Shown here: one piece after another, positions 62,487 through 64,000 of the stretch
How the letters are laid out: every line of letters starts with the position of its first letter
Position numbering within the stretch: position 1 is the first letter of the stretch
Assembly (NCBI GenBank): GCA_963786445.1
Contig: CAWAZU010000029.1
Span: forward strand, 1-64,000
Source: JAFKFJ01 sp963786445
GTDB taxonomy: Bacteria > Pseudomonadota > Alphaproteobacteria > Acetobacterales > Acetobacteraceae
Direction: 5' to 3'
DNA length: 64,000 bases
Notes under the pieces: model-generated
Told to the model about the DNA's origin: nothing
Database searches by the model: none
Seen by the model: only the letters and a program-made list of their open reading frames with translations
Program-made: the position numbers and the translations under genes

Positions 62487-64000
62487 CTACTGGCACGCCA
62501 GGCACTCGTCGTAGTCCAGCACTTTCCCCTTCGCCACCGTCAGCGGCAGTTCCGGTTCGCGCACCGCGGCCGGTGCCAGCAAAAACTCCGCCGGCCGCAC
62601 CGCCTTCTCGCCGACATTGTCGGCGCGCTGGATCGACAGGCTGCGGCAGTAGTACAGCGACTTCAGCCCGCGCTTCCACGCGAGGAAATGAATCTGGTGC
62701 AGGTCGCGCTTATGCACGTTGGCCGGGCAGAAAAACATTCACCGACTGGCTCTGGCACACGTACGGCGTGCGGTCGGCCGCGTGCTCGATCACCCAGCGC
62801 TGGTCGATCTCGAACGCGGTCTTGAACACCGCCTTTTCCTGCTCGGTCAAAAAATCCAGATGCTGCACGCTGCCCTGCGTGCGCGTGATCGAGGACCACG
62901 TCTCCTCGTCGTCGTGCCCGTGCGCGGCCAGCAGTTTCTGCAGCGGCCGGTTATGCACGGAGAAACTGCCCGACAGCGTCTTTTGCAGGAACACGTTGGC
63001 CGCGATCGGCTCGATCCCCGGCGAGGCGCTGCCGGCGATGATCGAGATCGACGCGGTCGGCGCGATCGCCAGCTTGTTGGAGAACCGCTCGCGGATGCCG
63101 TATTCCGCCGCATCCGGGCACGGACCGCGCTCGTCGGCCAGCATGCGCGACGCGGCGTCGGCCTGCGCGCGGATGTGCTTGAACATCCGCTTGTTCCACG
63201 ACTTCGCGACCACGCTCTCGAACGGCACGCCCTGCGACTGCAAAAACCCGTGAAAGCCCATCACGCCCAGCCCGACCGAGCGCTCGCGCATGGCGGAGTA
63301 TTTCGCCCGCTCCATCCCCTCCGGCGCGCGGTCGATGAAATCCTGCAGCACGTTGTCGAGGAAGCGCATCACGTCCTCGATGAACAGCGGATGCTGCTCC
63401 CACTCGAACCACGTCTCCAGGTTCAGCGACGACAGGCAGCACACCGCGGTGCGCTGCTGGCCGTGCTGGTCGATCCCGGTCGGCAGCGTGATCTCGCTGC
63501 ACAGATTCGATGTCCTGACCTCCAGCCCCGCCAGCTTCTGGTGTTCCGGCCGCGCCCGGTTGACGTGGTCGGAGAACACCAGGTACGGCTCGCCGGTCTC
63601 GATGCGCGCGGTCAGGATGCGAATCCACAGGCTGCGTGCCGAGATTTTCCGCACGATGCTGTTGTCCTTGGGCGAGACCAGCGCCCAGTCCTCGTCCGCC
63701 TCGACCGCGCGCATGAACGCGTCCGGCACCAGCACGCCGTGGTGCAGGTTGAGCGCCTTGCGGTTCGGATCGCCCCCGGTGGGGCGGCGGATTTCCACGA
63801 ACTCCTCGATCTCCGGATGGCCGACCGGCAGATAGACCGCCGCCGAGCCGCGCCGCAGGCTGCCCTGGCTGATCGCCAGCGTCAGGCTGTCCATCACCCG
63901 GATGAACGGGATCACGCCCGAGGTTTTGCCGTTCTGCCCGACCTTCTCGCCGATCGAGCGCAGATTGCCCCAGTAGCTGCCGATGCCGCCGCCCTTGGAG
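62487..64000 (-). CDS. nrdA: Ribonucleotide reductase alpha subunit (class I), 5' end outside the window, one frameshift
   Basis: About 503 C-terminal residues are visible. SKGGGIGSYWGNLRSIGEK, LHHGVLVPDAFMRAVE, SNLCSEITLPTG (active-site Cys), TAVCCLSSLNLETWFEW and MRERSVGLGVMGFHGFLQ are class Ia-type motifs. KLAIAPTASISIIAGSASPGIEPI holds the substrate-binding region. Removing one G near 62723-62727 continues QSQSVNVFLPANVHKRDLHQIHFLAWKRG. The tail DYDECLACQ carries the redox CxxC pair. It makes deoxyribonucleotides with NrdB. Confidence 0.93.

Noticed and set aside
1..64000. CRISPR arrays, rRNA or tRNA genes, phage structural genes, restriction-modification or other defence systems
   Set aside because: I scanned for direct-repeat arrays, tRNA T-loop patterns and characteristic proteins and saw none.

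Overview
The window is 64 kb of very GC-rich DNA with an alphaproteobacterial gene order, most likely Rhodospirillales and probably Acetobacteraceae. The family call is inference, from the rplY-pth-ychF and lgt-midA-pgeF blocks, a phasin gene, an efp-IMPase-MotA/ExbB block and a small protein type I associate with Acetobacteraceae. No rRNA, tRNA or CRISPR array is visible.

Layout. 1-14755: a catabolic island for a cyclic amide (lactam, hydantoin or 5-oxoproline type). An amidase and a class IV aminotransferase face left. Facing right are pxpA, a TorT-like binding protein with an RbsA-type ABC importer, HyuA/HyuB-type ATP-dependent ring-opening subunits, a biotin carrier protein, a biotin carboxylase, pxpB and pxpC. 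The last four together supply every domain of a urea-carboxylase-type enzyme, split over four genes. 14756-15419: debris of an IS3-type transposase and an orphan antitoxin. 15420-21286: a second sugar-type ABC operon whose permease is a tandem fusion, ending in a thiamine-diphosphate enzyme. 21527-27667: an Lrp-type sensor domain, asparagine synthase, two glycosyltransferases, a P1/NylC-type peptidase and small unknowns. 27719-32918: a complete Dpp-type peptide ABC operon. 33032-35674: a TerB-like protein and glgX. 35789-39785: epmA, epmB and efp, which is the whole EF-P lysylation pathway, around a cobalt transporter preceded by a cobalamin riboswitch. 39820-45063: inositol monophosphatase, an OmpA-like lipoprotein with a MotA/TolQ/ExbB protein, phasin, TetR, proC and YbjN. 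45346-56974: housekeeping genes (ubiK, hldD, lgt, midA, pgeF, prs, GST, rplY, pth, ychF and others). 57019-58660: a shattered multihaem cytochrome c gene. 58573-64000: the nrdAB ribonucleotide reductase genes, split by a roughly 2.6 kb segment carrying a cupin, a small unknown protein and an IS5/IS427-type element, and flanked by an 83-bp duplication of the nrdB 5' end.

Data quality. Nine frameshifts in conserved genes (epmA, the cobalt transporter, lgt, midA, pth, ychF, nrdB twice, nrdA) are each corrected by removing exactly one base, and the corrected lengths fit the families. This looks more like systematic one-base insertion errors than gene decay. The cytochrome and the IS5 transposase have a mixed indel pattern and may be truly broken.

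The best candidate for an under-described system is the 1.8-14.8 kb lactam island, which combines two energetically different ring-opening machineries with a dedicated TorT-like importer.
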